This document shows positions 1 to 6,008 of a DNA stretch of 11,140 bases, piece after piece. Each line of letters begins with the position of its first letter. Within the stretch, counting starts at the first letter, position 1. Source of the DNA: Verrucomicrobiota bacterium (GTDB taxonomy: Bacteria; Verrucomicrobiota; Verrucomicrobiia; Verrucomicrobiales; Akkermansiaceae); contig VFJU01000398.1 in assembly GCA_009885905.1 (NCBI GenBank), forward strand, positions 1 to 11,140. Reading direction: 5' to 3'. The position numbers were made by a program, and so were the translations under genes. The notes beneath the pieces are model-generated. The model was not told the DNA's origin, ran no database searches, and worked only from the letters and a program-made list of their open reading frames with translations.

Positions 1-474
1 GTAAAAGAGTTAGTCCGCAGGCGCCTCGAAGAAATATCTCAAAATTTGCCTAACCATTTTTCCTCGAAAATGTTATTTGTCCAAGGTTCTGGAAAACGTC
101 CGATTTATTCTACGCTCAAGGTTCTTGCCTCGGAGCTTCGTCTCGCTCTCGAGCCGATGGAGTGGGTTGCACAGCGACCCGTTCAAGAATTTGCTTCGTC
201 GGAGGTCGAACGACTGCACTCCAGTTGGGAACTTTGTTTCACCCAAGTGGAGCGTCTTAAACGATACTCCGAAGGAAAAGACGCTTTGTTGGTGGAACGT
301 GTGGGTGATGTAGTGGCAGATCTCCGGACCTTGGACCGCACGACGCGGAGAAGAAACCAGACCTTGGAGGCTTTTACGAGCTACGGAAATTTTAGAAAAA
401 ACTATCAGAATACTGCTAGAGAAATTACCAGAATCATCGGCGACGAAGTAGCGGATCTTCGGATAGATCAATGA
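1..474 (+). CDS. C-terminal part of an unrecognised protein, cut by the left edge
   Basis: The reading frame is open from base 1 to the TGA at 472-474 and gives 157 residues without a convincing start, so the true start probably lies upstream of the window. A TTG at 46 is possible but has no ribosome binding site, and the frame before it (VKELVRRRLEEI) already looks like an amphipathic helix. The product is charged and largely helical, rich in Arg, Glu and Leu, with no membrane segment, signal peptide or catalytic motif that I recognise. Residue composition is more protein-like than that of the opposite frame, which supports this strand. It converges on the MFS transporter gene with 24 bases between the stop codons. 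The function is unknown. Confidence 0.55.
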   Translation, partial: VKELVRRRLEEISQNLPNHFSSKMLFVQGSGKRPIYSTLKVLASELRLALEPMEWVAQRPVQEFASSEVERLHSSWELCFTQVERLKRYSEGKDALLVERVGDVVADLRTLDRTTRRRNQTLEAFTSYGNFRKNYQNTAREITRIIGDEVADLRIDQ

Positions 475-498
475 ACGGTGACAAGCTAGCAGAGCCAT

Positions 499-1707
499 TC
501 AAGATTCTACGGATTTTACCTGATGAAATACCCACAAGCTGCAGATGCTCACGCCGATGGCAAACCATCCTAGGCGTTCGTAATGGATGATTTGGCCGCC
601 CATCTCTTGAACGATGACATGTCCGCCGAGCCATGTAGTGATTCCACATGCGAGATCGCGTGAGCAGGCTGCTAGACTCATATAAGCTCCACGCCTATTC
701 GATGGAACTGCCAATGAGATCGCCGCTTGACCAGGGACAAATCTACCGCTGGCAAACGTGAAGAAAAATCCAGCAAGGATCAATGCCTGCCAGAGTTGAA
801 GCGGCCCGCTGGCGGTGAGAAATCGCATGGTGAAGCACGCAACCACGATGAGGATGCAGTAAATACGAAAGCGGCCGTAACGATCTGCGATTCTTCCGAT
901 GATGGGGCCTGTGAAGAATGACACAATGCCGCCAGTTAGATAAAAAAGAAAAAGATTTTTTTCCGGCAATTTTATGTTTTCAACGAGGAATGGCGAGAGG
1001 TAGGGAATCAGAGTAAAGTGACCAAAGACCATGGTGCTCATCAACAAAATACCCATCCATGCATTACGATTTCTAACGATATCAATAAAATTTTTAGCTG
1101 ACCGAATTTGTCCACCACTCAGGTGAGCGCGCACCGGCGGCAGGAAGCGAAAAATGCAGAACCATAGCAGTAAACCTAGGCCAGTGAGGATTAAGAATGG
1201 AGTCTGCCAGTGCCAGATTTGAGCAACTTTTAAGCCTAATGGAACCCCGAGCGCGGCTGCCACGGAAAAGGCGGTCATGATGATGCCCATGCCGCGTGCG
1301 CGGCGCTCTGGAGGAACGACGTCCGCCACGATCGCCATGATCGTTGCGCCTCCCACCCCGCTGAATGCGCCACATACGGCGCGGGCCCAGACCAGAGCGG
1401 TGGCGTGGTTAGCCAATCCGCAGGCCAAGGTGCTGAGAGTGAAACCCGCAAAGCAAACTAACAGAAGTTTTCGCCTGTCGAAGCGGTCGATGAAAGGCGC
1501 GGCGGCAAGACCAACCAAGCCAGCAGTGAGAGCGAACGAGGAGACGAGAATCCCGAATTGCTGCGCACTGATTCCAAGTTGACGCATCAACTGCGGACCG
1601 AGTGGCATCATGATCATAAAGTCGGTGATTTGGACAAACTGCACCGATGCAAGCAGGATTAAAAGACGGCTCTCTGATAGATATTTTTTTTCAATAGGAA
1701 AGTTCAT
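499..1707 (-). CDS. MFS transporter, DHA1/AraJ-like (drug or sugar efflux type)
   Basis: The product is a 402-residue inner-membrane secondary transporter with about 12 hydrophobic helices. The first-half motif A loop is visible as IDRFDRRKLL (residues 73-82). The second-half equivalent, GRIADRYGRFR, lies near 271-281, as expected for the 6+6 helix duplication. The cytoplasmic stretch between helices 6 and 7 falls around residues 190-215. This arrangement fits the AraJ-like/DHA1 group, whose members usually export drugs or sugars by proton antiport; the substrate cannot be read from the sequence. I chose the ATG at 1707 because it overlaps the stop of the upstream methyltransferase as ATGA. 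A TTG at 1719 would add only four residues. It is the second gene of a leftward pair and is probably translationally coupled to the first. Confidence 0.85.
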   Translation of the reverse strand: MNFPIEKKYLSESRLLILLASVQFVQITDFMIMMPLGPQLMRQLGISAQQFGILVSSFALTAGLVGLAAAPFIDRFDRRKLLLVCFAGFTLSTLACGLANHATALVWARAVCGAFSGVGGATIMAIVADVVPPERRARGMGIIMTAFSVAAALGVPLGLKVAQIWHWQTPFLILTGLGLLLWFCIFRFLPPVRAHLSGGQIRSAKNFIDIVRNRNAWMGILLMSTMVFGHFTLIPYLSPFLVENIKLPEKNLFLFYLTGGIVSFFTGPIIGRIADRYGRFRIYCILIVVACFTMRFLTASGPLQLWQALILAGFFFTFASGRFVPGQAAISLAVPSNRRGAYMSLAACSRDLACGITTWLGGHVIVQEMGGQIIHYERLGWFAIGVSICSLWVFHQVKSVES

Positions 1708-2597
1708 GAAGTGAGCCAAACGGATTTCAAATAAGGAGCATCCGTGAAGTCCTCAGGCATGGATGAGTGGCGTGCATTTAGGGGACGGCGCGTGGCGTTG
1801 CGAAGTTGCTTTTGAAAATCATTGAGGCCGAGGTTGCGGCAATTGGTCGAGCACAGCAACCAACCGTGCGGCGTAAGGATGTCGGCAGCAAGCGCAGCGA
1901 GTTCAGCGAAATTTTCTTCCACACGAAAGACTTTGCCTTTCTCATCGCGCGAAAATGTCGGAGGATCTAACACGATACCATCAAAGACGCGCCCTTGCTT
2001 TGCAAAACGGCGTAGCCAGTGAAACGTGTCGCCCTTGCAGAAATGGTGTGCTGCGGGATCGAGCGAGTTGTGGGAGAAATTACGCTTGGCCCAGTCGAGA
2101 TACGGTTGTGATAGATCGAGCGTGGTGGTCTCCGCGCCAGCCATGGCTGCGGCGACTGAGAAGGCTCCGGTATATGCGAAGGTATTAAGGAGGCGCATGC
2201 CGGGAGCCATCAAGCGCCGGACTTCCGAGCGGTTGTCGCGTTGGTCGAGAAAGATCCCCTGCGAGTAGCCGGACTGAAACGAGATTTCAGAGAAGACGCC
2301 ATTTTCTAGGGCGAGAAAGGGTTCATTTTCGACTGCTCCTGATAGATGGATCGGTGATTCTTTCTGGTGTTGGTCGAGGCGCTTCCAATAACAGGTAACC
2401 CCTTGGTCACAGATCCATTCGCGGACATGTGGATCGAGGCGGTGATCGGTCGTTGAAATCAACCAGCGCCCAGCATAAGTCTCTAAGATCAATCCAGGCA
2501 GGCCATCGCCGCTGCCGTCGATGAGACGGACGGCGTTGGTGCACGGAGTAAGAAGATGCTCTCGTTTTGCGAGAGCGTTTTGAAGGAGATGGATCAT
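1704..2597 (-). CDS. RlmI-like class I SAM-dependent rRNA methyltransferase, short form
   Basis: The 297-residue protein resembles the RlmI/COG1092 family, whose E. coli member makes 5-methylcytosine in 23S rRNA. Visible signatures in order are DGLPGLILETY (31-41, the small beta domain before the catalytic fold), GIFLDQRDNR (114-123), the SAM-binding motif I region NTFAYTGAFS (138-147), motif IV DPPTF (211-215) and CSTNC (249-253). The last corresponds roughly to motif VI, where the family has its catalytic cysteine; which of C249 or C253 is equivalent is unclear. Full-length RlmI proteins have about 390 residues with an N-terminal PUA domain, and this one begins after that domain. The frame stays open upstream to 2652 but has no start codon there. 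The target cytosine is not certain. It is first in a leftward pair with the MFS gene. Confidence 0.82.
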   Translation of the reverse strand: MIHLLQNALAKREHLLTPCTNAVRLIDGSGDGLPGLILETYAGRWLISTTDHRLDPHVREWICDQGVTCYWKRLDQHQKESPIHLSGAVENEPFLALENGVFSEISFQSGYSQGIFLDQRDNRSEVRRLMAPGMRLLNTFAYTGAFSVAAAMAGAETTTLDLSQPYLDWAKRNFSHNSLDPAAHHFCKGDTFHWLRRFAKQGRVFDGIVLDPPTFSRDEKGKVFRVEENFAELAALAADILTPHGWLLCSTNCRNLGLNDFQKQLRNATRRPLNARHSSMPEDFTDAPYLKSVWLTS

Positions 2598-2669
2598 GGA
2601 GGCGGGCGAACCTAAGCGCGAATCTACCGCTGGACGAGACTGATATTTTCATGAGTCGGCGGGGTTGCC
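2598..2669. promoter_or_regulatory. Divergent intergenic region between methyltransferase and phosphoglucomutase genes
   Basis: This 72-base gap separates two genes transcribed away from each other, so it must contain both start regions unless the promoters lie inside the coding sequences. An AT-rich patch at 2642-2650 could supply a -10 element on either strand, but I see no matching -35 box. The leftward gene has no Shine-Dalgarno sequence. The rightward gene has only a weak GGGG about eight bases before its ATG. Confidence 0.35.
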
Positions 2670-4628
2670 ATGACTCGGATTTCCCCTACTATCCTGCTCG
2701 AAATGAGTTCTATCGACGAATCCCTCACCGCTGCAGTTGCTAACGGCAGCTTACTTGAATCTGCAAAATCCAACATCAGCGCACTGCTTGCTGGGACAAC
2801 GAGCGCCGTCGCGCCCCTCGCGATTCAGGAGTTGGTCGACGCTGGGGCATGGGAGGAACTCAACGATCGGTTTTTTAAAACTCTCGCATTCGGCACCGGC
2901 GGACTGCGCGGAAGAACGATTGGCCGCATCGTGACAAAAGCCGAGCAAGGCAGCGGGGGACCTAACGAACGACCGGAACATCCGTGTGTGGGGACCGCGA
3001 CGATGAATTTCTACAACCTCAGCCGAGCCGTTCGTGGATTGATCGCTTATGCGAAACAATTCGCAGGGTCGGAGCGCAAGCCGATGCTGGTGTTCGCTCA
3101 CGACACGCGTCATTTCTCACGTGATTTCGCTGTTTTTTGTGCACAAACCTGCGCGGATCTCGGCTGCGATGCGTATCTTTTTGACGGCGCGCGCTCGACG
3201 CCACAACTCTCGTTCGCGGTGCGCGAACTCCGAGCAGACGCGGGTGTGGTGCTCACCGCGAGCCACAATCCTGCGCACGACAATGGGTTCAAAGCGTACT
3301 TCAATGACGGTGCGCAGATCATCGATGCCCATGCGGAAGGCATCGTCAAGGAGGTGAACGCCATCACCAGTGAGCGTTATGAAAAAGTTCCGGAATCACA
3401 ACGTGGGAGCATCAGCATTCTTGGCGCGGAGATGGATGCGCTTTATGTTGCCCGCCTCAAGACTTTGCTACTCAAGCCTTCTTTGTTAGAAGGGACTTCG
3501 ACCAAGATCGTCTTCACCAATCTTCACGGCACCGGCGGCCACATCAACGTGCCGATGCTGCGTGACTTCGGTTTCGATGTTCTAACCGTGCCTGAGCAAG
3601 ATATTCAAGACGGTCGTTTTCCCACCGTGGAATCACCAAACCCCGAAAACGGTCCGGCCTTAAAAATGGCGATGGATCTGGCCGAAAAATCCGGTGCAGA
3701 AATCGTCATCGGTACCGACCCCGATGCCGACCGCATGGGTGTCGCCGTGCGAGATGCCTCTGGCAAAATGGTACTGCTAACAGGAAATCAAATTGGCTCG
3801 TTGATGGCTTGGTATCGTCTCAAAACCTGTTTTGAACTTGGTTGGCTCACCAATGCAAACCGCAACCGTGCGGTGCTCGTAAAAACCTTCGTCACCACTG
3901 AGCTTCAACACGCGATCGCCGATGGCTTCGGAGTTGGTATCGTCGATACGCTCACGGGTTTCAAGTACATCGCCGGCAAACTTCGGAAATATGAAAATGC
4001 AATTCCTTCGGACAAAAGGGGCGATTACCGCTCTCTAACTGAAGCACAGACCCGCGCGCTGCGACTCGAATATTCGCGCTTTTTTGTTTTCGGTGGTGAA
4101 GAAAGCTACGGCTATTTGGGTTCCGATGCCATCCGCGACAAGGATGCGAATGGCGCAGCGCTCATGTTCGCAGAAGTTGCAGCCTACGCAAAATCAGTCG
4201 GCAAAACTTTGCCCGAACTGATGGACGATATTTACACCGAATACGGTTACTTTCTGGAAATAGGTAAATCCCTTGTGATGGAGGGAGCGGATGGAGCCGC
4301 AAAAATCGCGGCGCTCGCGAATTCATATGCAGAGAAGCCGCCGAGTGAAGTTGATGGTTCTGCGGTTCTCCGTGTGCGAGATTTTGGTAAGGAGGATATC
4401 TTCGATCAAGAAGGGGATTTGTTGCCGAAGGAAAAAATGCTATTTGTTGATCTAGCAGATGGTCGCTCTTTCGCCGTTCGTCCATCTGGCACCGAGCCGA
4501 AAATTAAATTCTATCTGTCAGGAAAACACGCTTCCGGTGGAGATTTATCCGCTGCCAAAAAAACGGTTCAAGCCAGCCTTGCCAGTCTGTGGTCGTGGAT
4601 TGAGTTAGATGCGGCAAAACGCTCTTGA
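2670..4628 (+). CDS. Phosphoglucomutase/phosphomannomutase family enzyme (alpha-D-phosphohexomutase)
   Basis: This 652-residue cytoplasmic enzyme of the alpha-D-phosphohexomutase superfamily most likely interconverts glucose 1-phosphate and glucose 6-phosphate, linking imported glucose or stored glucan to glycolysis and sugar-nucleotide synthesis. All four family signatures are present: the phosphoserine loop TASHNP (Ser198), the Mg-binding loop GTDPDADR (348-355), the sugar-specificity loop GGEESYG (475-481) and the phosphate-binding loop RPSGTEPK (604-611). The GEES-type loop favours glucose over mannose phosphates, although phosphomannomutase activity cannot be excluded. It is longer than the bacterial phosphomannomutases of about 450 residues and closer to the PGM2-like branch. 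A second ATG at 2703 (MSSIDESL) would remove 11 residues and may be the true start, since the family-like sequence begins there. It sits just upstream of the glucanase genes but is separated from them by a regulated-looking gap. Confidence 0.9.
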   Translation: MTRISPTILLEMSSIDESLTAAVANGSLLESAKSNISALLAGTTSAVAPLAIQELVDAGAWEELNDRFFKTLAFGTGGLRGRTIGRIVTKAEQGSGGPNERPEHPCVGTATMNFYNLSRAVRGLIAYAKQFAGSERKPMLVFAHDTRHFSRDFAVFCAQTCADLGCDAYLFDGARSTPQLSFAVRELRADAGVVLTASHNPAHDNGFKAYFNDGAQIIDAHAEGIVKEVNAITSERYEKVPESQRGSISILGAEMDALYVARLKTLLLKPSLLEGTSTKIVFTNLHGTGGHINVPMLRDFGFDVLTVPEQDIQDGRFPTVESPNPENGPALKMAMDLAEKSGAEIVIGTDPDADRMGVAVRDASGKMVLLTGNQIGSLMAWYRLKTCFELGWLTNANRNRAVLVKTFVTTELQHAIADGFGVGIVDTLTGFKYIAGKLRKYENAIPSDKRGDYRSLTEAQTRALRLEYSRFFVFGGEESYGYLGSDAIRDKDANGAALMFAEVAAYAKSVGKTLPELMDDIYTEYGYFLEIGKSLVMEGADGAAKIAALANSYAEKPPSEVDGSAVLRVRDFGKEDIFDQEGDLLPKEKMLFVDLADGRSFAVRPSGTEPKIKFYLSGKHASGGDLSAAKKTVQASLASLWSWIELDAAKRS

Positions 4629-4685
4629 TTGAAATTCTTGGCTAGGAAGTCTCGCCGAGGTTGCAAAATGTCGTGAAAAATTGTG

Positions 4686-4712
4686 TCGACATTTAATTGC
4701 AAAATAATGCAA
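4686..4712 (+). promoter_or_regulatory. Composite promoter/operator element upstream of the GH17 gene (copy 1)
   Basis: The pattern TCGACA (4686-4691), six bases, TGCAA (4698-4702), five bases, TGCAA (4708-4712) occurs again with identical spacing upstream of the GH81 gene. The two copies agree at 21 of 27 bases. The two TGCA cores are exactly ten bases apart, about one helical turn, which fits a dimeric DNA-binding protein. AATAAT at 4703-4708 differs from the TATAAT consensus at one position and could be the -10 box, with TTGTGT at 4681-4686 as a poor -35 at 16 bases. Transcription would then begin near 4715, leaving a leader of about 36 bases. The shared pattern is seen directly; its role as a promoter or operator is inferred. 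Confidence 0.6.
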
Positions 4713-4717
4713 TTAAA
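4692..4717. repeat. Perfect 10-base inverted repeat with 6-base centre, likely operator
   Basis: TTTAATTGCA (4692-4701) and TGCAATTAAA (4708-4717) are exact reverse complements around a 6-base centre. The repeat overlaps the composite element shared by the two glucanase genes and lies 34 bases before the GH17 start. It is AT-rich and has no following T-run, so an operator is a better reading than a terminator. The dyad is complete only at this copy; at GH81 mainly the TGCA cores are kept. Confidence 0.6.
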
Positions 4718-4750
4718 ACATCGCTTCAAACGTGTCATTGCACAAATCCC

Positions 4751-5860
4751 ATGAATTTACCTCTCAAAAACCCTGCTATCGCTTATCAAAGAAAGATTTT
4801 CTTGGTGATTGTCATGATCTTCGGGGTGTATCTAGCGACGACCCACGCGGACCTTGCCGTTGAAACCGATGCCCAAACAGGGTCCACTTCCGTTCGGCAT
4901 CCGGGTGGTTTGCTCTGCGGCATCACCCAAGCGGTTTGCTATTCGGGCTTTCGAAGCGGACAACACCCTGACCGCGGAAACGGTGCTGTAAACCCAAGCG
5001 ATAAGGAAATTCTCGAGGACTTGCAAATACTCAGTCGCCAGTGTGATTTCAGACTGATCCGCTTGTACGATTCTCAAACAAATTCTGCAACGGTGTTGCG
5101 GTTGATTCAGTCTGAAAATCTAAAAATAAAAGTTTTGTTAGGAGCGTGGCTCAGTGCCGAGATCAATAATTCTAACTGCCCTTGGCAAAAACAACCATAC
5201 ACTGAGGAAACTCTAGCAGCAAACAAACTGCAAAATGCTAAGGAGATCAACAGCGCGGTGGATTTGGCTAAACAATATCCTAACATCGTAGTCGCCGTAG
5301 CAGTGGGTAATGAAGCGCTTGTGACATGGAACGACCACATGGTGCCTGTGGACTCGGTGATCAGTTACGTGCGGAAGGTCAAGGAGCAGGTTTCTCAGCC
5401 AGTGACCGTTGCAGACAATTACGACTGGTGGGTACATCACGGCGCGCAGTTGGCGAAGGAATTAGACTTTGTCTCGATTCATATCTACCCCGTTTGGGAG
5501 GGCAAAGACATCGATGATGCCATGCCGTACACGATCGCAAACTATCAGGCGGTTAGAAATGCGTTGCCGCAAAGCCAACTCGTTATCACCGAGGCCGGGT
5601 GGGCCACGGTGGCCAGCGAATTTGGGGCGCGTGCCGATGAAAAAAAGCAGAAGCGCTACTACCGCGAGTTATTTGCATGGGCCGAGCAGATGCAGATCAC
5701 CACATTTTTTTTCGAGGCCTTCGACGAGGATTGGAAAGGTAATCCAGACGATCCGCTCGGCGCCGAAAAGCACTGGGGCTTGTTCACGTCCGACCGCAAA
5801 CCAAAAGACGTAGTTGGCGAAATCCAACTTAAGGCCAAGCCGCACAGAGAGTCCAAGTAG
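4751..5860 (+). CDS. GH17 family beta-1,3-glucanase/glucosyltransferase, exported or membrane-anchored
   Basis: The 369-residue protein belongs to glycoside hydrolase family 17 (clan GH-A, a TIM barrel with retaining mechanism), which cuts or rearranges beta-1,3-glucans such as laminarin. The acid/base glutamate is Glu188 in VGNEAL and the nucleophile is Glu281 in ITEAGWA. The C-terminal barrel strand FFFEAFDEDWKG (319-330) and the EKHWGLF segment (339-345) are also typical. An N-terminal hydrophobic stretch (about 15-29), preceded by Lys and Arg and followed by ATTHA, can be a cleavable signal peptide or an anchor, placing the enzyme in the periplasm or outside. I chose the ATG at 4751 because its context AATCCCATGAA is repeated exactly at the GH81 start. 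An upstream TTG at 4697 would fall inside the inverted repeat. Hydrolase and transglycosylase activity cannot be told apart from sequence alone. Confidence 0.88.
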   Translation: MNLPLKNPAIAYQRKIFLVIVMIFGVYLATTHADLAVETDAQTGSTSVRHPGGLLCGITQAVCYSGFRSGQHPDRGNGAVNPSDKEILEDLQILSRQCDFRLIRLYDSQTNSATVLRLIQSENLKIKVLLGAWLSAEINNSNCPWQKQPYTEETLAANKLQNAKEINSAVDLAKQYPNIVVAVAVGNEALVTWNDHMVPVDSVISYVRKVKEQVSQPVTVADNYDWWVHHGAQLAKELDFVSIHIYPVWEGKDIDDAMPYTIANYQAVRNALPQSQLVITEAGWATVASEFGARADEKKQKRYYRELFAWAEQMQITTFFFEAFDEDWKGNPDDPLGAEKHWGLFTSDRKPKDVVGEIQLKAKPHRESK

Positions 5861-5919
5861 ACAAACTCAGATTCATAAGGTTGCTTGGAAGCTTACGTGG
5901 AAATTCACTCAAATTTTTA

Positions 5920-5946
5920 TCGACAAATTAGTGCAATAGAATGCAA
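5920..5946 (+). promoter_or_regulatory. Composite promoter/operator element upstream of the GH81 gene (copy 2)
   Basis: TCGACA (5920-5925), six bases, TGCAA (5932-5936), five bases, TGCAA (5942-5946) reproduces the arrangement found before the GH17 gene. TAGAAT at 5937-5942 is one mismatch from the -10 consensus and lies at the position equivalent to AATAAT in copy 1; no clear -35 is visible. Transcription from it would start near 5950, giving a leader of about 59 bases that contains the hairpin at 5959-5991. This implies that GH81 and the genes after it have their own promoter and do not depend only on readthrough from GH17. The regulatory role is inferred from conservation of spacing. Confidence 0.6.
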
Positions 5947-5958
5947 CTTTGGGGTCTT

Positions 5959-5991
5959 ATTGCCCGTATGCATCTGCCGTGATCGGGCAAT
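5959..5991 (+). other. Perfect 8-base-pair hairpin in the GH81 mRNA leader
   Basis: ATTGCCCG (5959-5966) pairs exactly with CGGGCAAT (5984-5991) across a 17-base loop. It sits between the shared promoter-like element and the ATG, ending 17 bases before the start codon. It could stabilise the 5' end of the transcript, act as a weak attenuator, or be a DNA-level operator. The following bases TTTAGT are too short a T-run for a convincing terminator. Confidence 0.45.
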
Positions 5992-6008
5992 TTAGTAAAA
6001 CCAATCCC

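Noticed and set aside
73..498. Leftward open frame of 141 codons opposite the left-edge gene
   Set aside because: Its predicted sequence has an unnatural residue mix and no family features, while the opposite strand gives an open frame continuing to the window edge. It would also abut the transporter stop without spacing or a start signal.
1277..1582. Rightward open frame of 101 codons inside the MFS gene
   Set aside because: It is an antisense shadow of a clear transporter coding sequence, with a biased Ala/Arg/Pro composition and no start signal.
2751..3367. Several leftward open frames inside the phosphoglucomutase gene
   Set aside because: They lie opposite conserved family motifs of the real gene and show no protein family features.
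4636..4660. Possible terminator after the phosphoglucomutase gene (TTCTTGGC region pairing with GCCGAG)
   Set aside because: The stem is only six to seven pairs with one or two G-T wobbles and an 11-base loop, and no T-run follows it.
4697..4750. Upstream TTG start for the GH17 gene
   Set aside because: It lies inside the inverted repeat and would overlap the candidate promoter; the added 18 residues would put extra sequence before the signal-like segment, and the ATG at 4751 has a context repeated at GH81.
5949..6008. Upstream TTG start for the GH81 gene
   Set aside because: It would place the leader hairpin inside the coding sequence and add residues before a good export signal. The ATG at 6009 shares the GH17 start context.
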